61,378 bases of DNA, from assembly GCA_902560725.1 (NCBI GenBank), contig CACEMR010000008.1, positions 1-61,378 on the forward strand. The letters run 5' to 3'. Shown piece after piece: positions 61,015 through 61,378 of the stretch (positions within the stretch are counted from its first letter, which is position 1; every line of letters starts with the position of its first letter). Under the pieces are notes generated by a model that saw nothing but the letters and a program-made list of their open reading frames with translations, had not been told where the DNA came from and searched no databases. The DNA is from an uncultured Alphaproteobacteria bacterium. GTDB taxonomy: Bacteria; Pseudomonadota; Alphaproteobacteria; HIMB59; GCA-002718135. The position numbers and the translations under genes were made by a program.

Positions 61015-61378
61015 ATGGAAAATGAACAATTAGTAAATGCTCGGGGTGGATGGGCACCTGGAAAACTAGAGTACAAGCCATTATTTGCTTTTCCACCTAA
61101 ACCTATTGCTCTTTTAAAATGGCTTTTCAATTATCCTGATGGATTTATTTTTCCATGGGCGGCTATTCATTTTGCAATAGCATTTTTGTGTTATTATTTT
61201 TTTATACCCTCTTTTGAAAATTTAAGTAAATTTAATTTTAATTGGATATCAATAGTTTTTATTAAAAACTTTTTTGTATTATTAATTTATACCAGTCTTT
61301 GGCACTGGCATTTACATATTAAACATGCTCAAGGTGATAAATTTAGATATAACTTAAGACCACTTAGTAAGGGTAAAA
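61015..61378 (+). CDS. Sterol desaturase/fatty acid hydroxylase family protein, N-terminal part (runs off right edge)
   Basis: The 121 codons in the window start MENEQLVNARGGWAPGKLEY and contain PLFAFPPKPIALLKWLF, two hydrophobic segments, and WHWHLHIKHAQGDKFRYNLR. This arrangement (tryptophan-rich opening, short membrane helices, then AQG-x-x-F-x-YN) matches the N-terminus of bacterial sterol-desaturase-family membrane di-iron enzymes. The histidine clusters that would confirm it lie beyond the edge. Confidence 0.65.
   Translation, partial: MENEQLVNARGGWAPGKLEYKPLFAFPPKPIALLKWLFNYPDGFIFPWAAIHFAIAFLCYYFFIPSFENLSKFNFNWISIVFIKNFFVLLIYTSLWHWHLHIKHAQGDKFRYNLRPLSKGK

Noticed and set aside
1-61378. 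CRISPR arrays, prophage or insertion sequences
   Set aside because: No regularly spaced repeats, transposase, integrase or phage structural genes were found on either strand.

Overview
The window is low-GC (clearly A+T-rich throughout), very gene-dense DNA with short intergenic gaps and many cistrons that overlap by 1-4 bases. The gene content (coq7 for ubiquinone, dsbB, a SufE protein, IclR and RidA proteins, many periplasmic binding-protein transporters) fits a streamlined marine alphaproteobacterium, for example one related to the HIMB59/AEGEAN-169 or SAR11 groups. That placement is an inference from style and gene content, not from a phylogeny. No phage, transposase or CRISPR array was seen.

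Layout. 1-139 is the start of argH, running off the left edge. 243-6260 is a plus-strand operon: a fused 3-hydroxyacyl-CoA dehydrogenase/enoyl-CoA hydratase, an acyl-CoA synthetase, an O-acetylhomoserine sulfhydrylase and an alpha/beta hydrolase. This combination could process a sulfur-containing acid such as the DMSP product methylmercaptopropionate and capture the methanethiol. 6281-15886 is housekeeping and small genes: a HIG1-like protein, an esterase, an HNH nuclease, yqaA-dsbB-coq7 behind a tRNA-Leu(CAA), a small secreted-protein patch with a frameshifted gene and an imperfect repeat, a periplasmic rhodanese, a DMT exporter, and an overlapping galE-galT-sufE operon.

From about 15 kb to the right edge, nearly everything looks like uptake and breakdown of sugars and sugar acids. 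There are four binding-protein ABC systems: polyamine/iron-type at 18.7-22.6 kb, sugar type (MalFGK-like) at 29.0-34.3 kb, ribose-type with two permeases at 37.5-42.0 kb, and a second MalFG-like set without its own ATPase at 49.1-52.2 kb. Interleaved with them are three enolase-superfamily dehydratases, a UxuA-type mannonate dehydratase, two SMP-30 lactonases, two amidohydrolase-type lactonases, two aldose-epimerase-fold proteins, a rhamnose mutarotase, four SDRs, two zinc alcohol dehydrogenases, two Gfo/Idh/MocA oxidoreductases, a KDG kinase and a KDPG aldolase. The implied chemistry is import, mutarotation, oxidation to lactone, lactone hydrolysis, dehydration to a 2-keto-3-deoxy acid, then phosphorylation and aldol cleavage to pyruvate and glyceraldehyde-3-phosphate.

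Several parts do not fit a textbook sugar-acid route and are the best places to look for new biology. These are two different CoA-transferases inside the KDG operon; a SelA-like PLP enzyme beside RidA and a dehydratase; a PanB-like protein that appears to lack a metal ligand beside an RraA-like aldolase and a MaoC protein; and a stand-alone MetE-like catalytic domain. Three intergenic regions carry clear inverted repeats that look like repressor operators. The only recognisable transcription factor in the window is an IclR-family protein at 58.1 kb.
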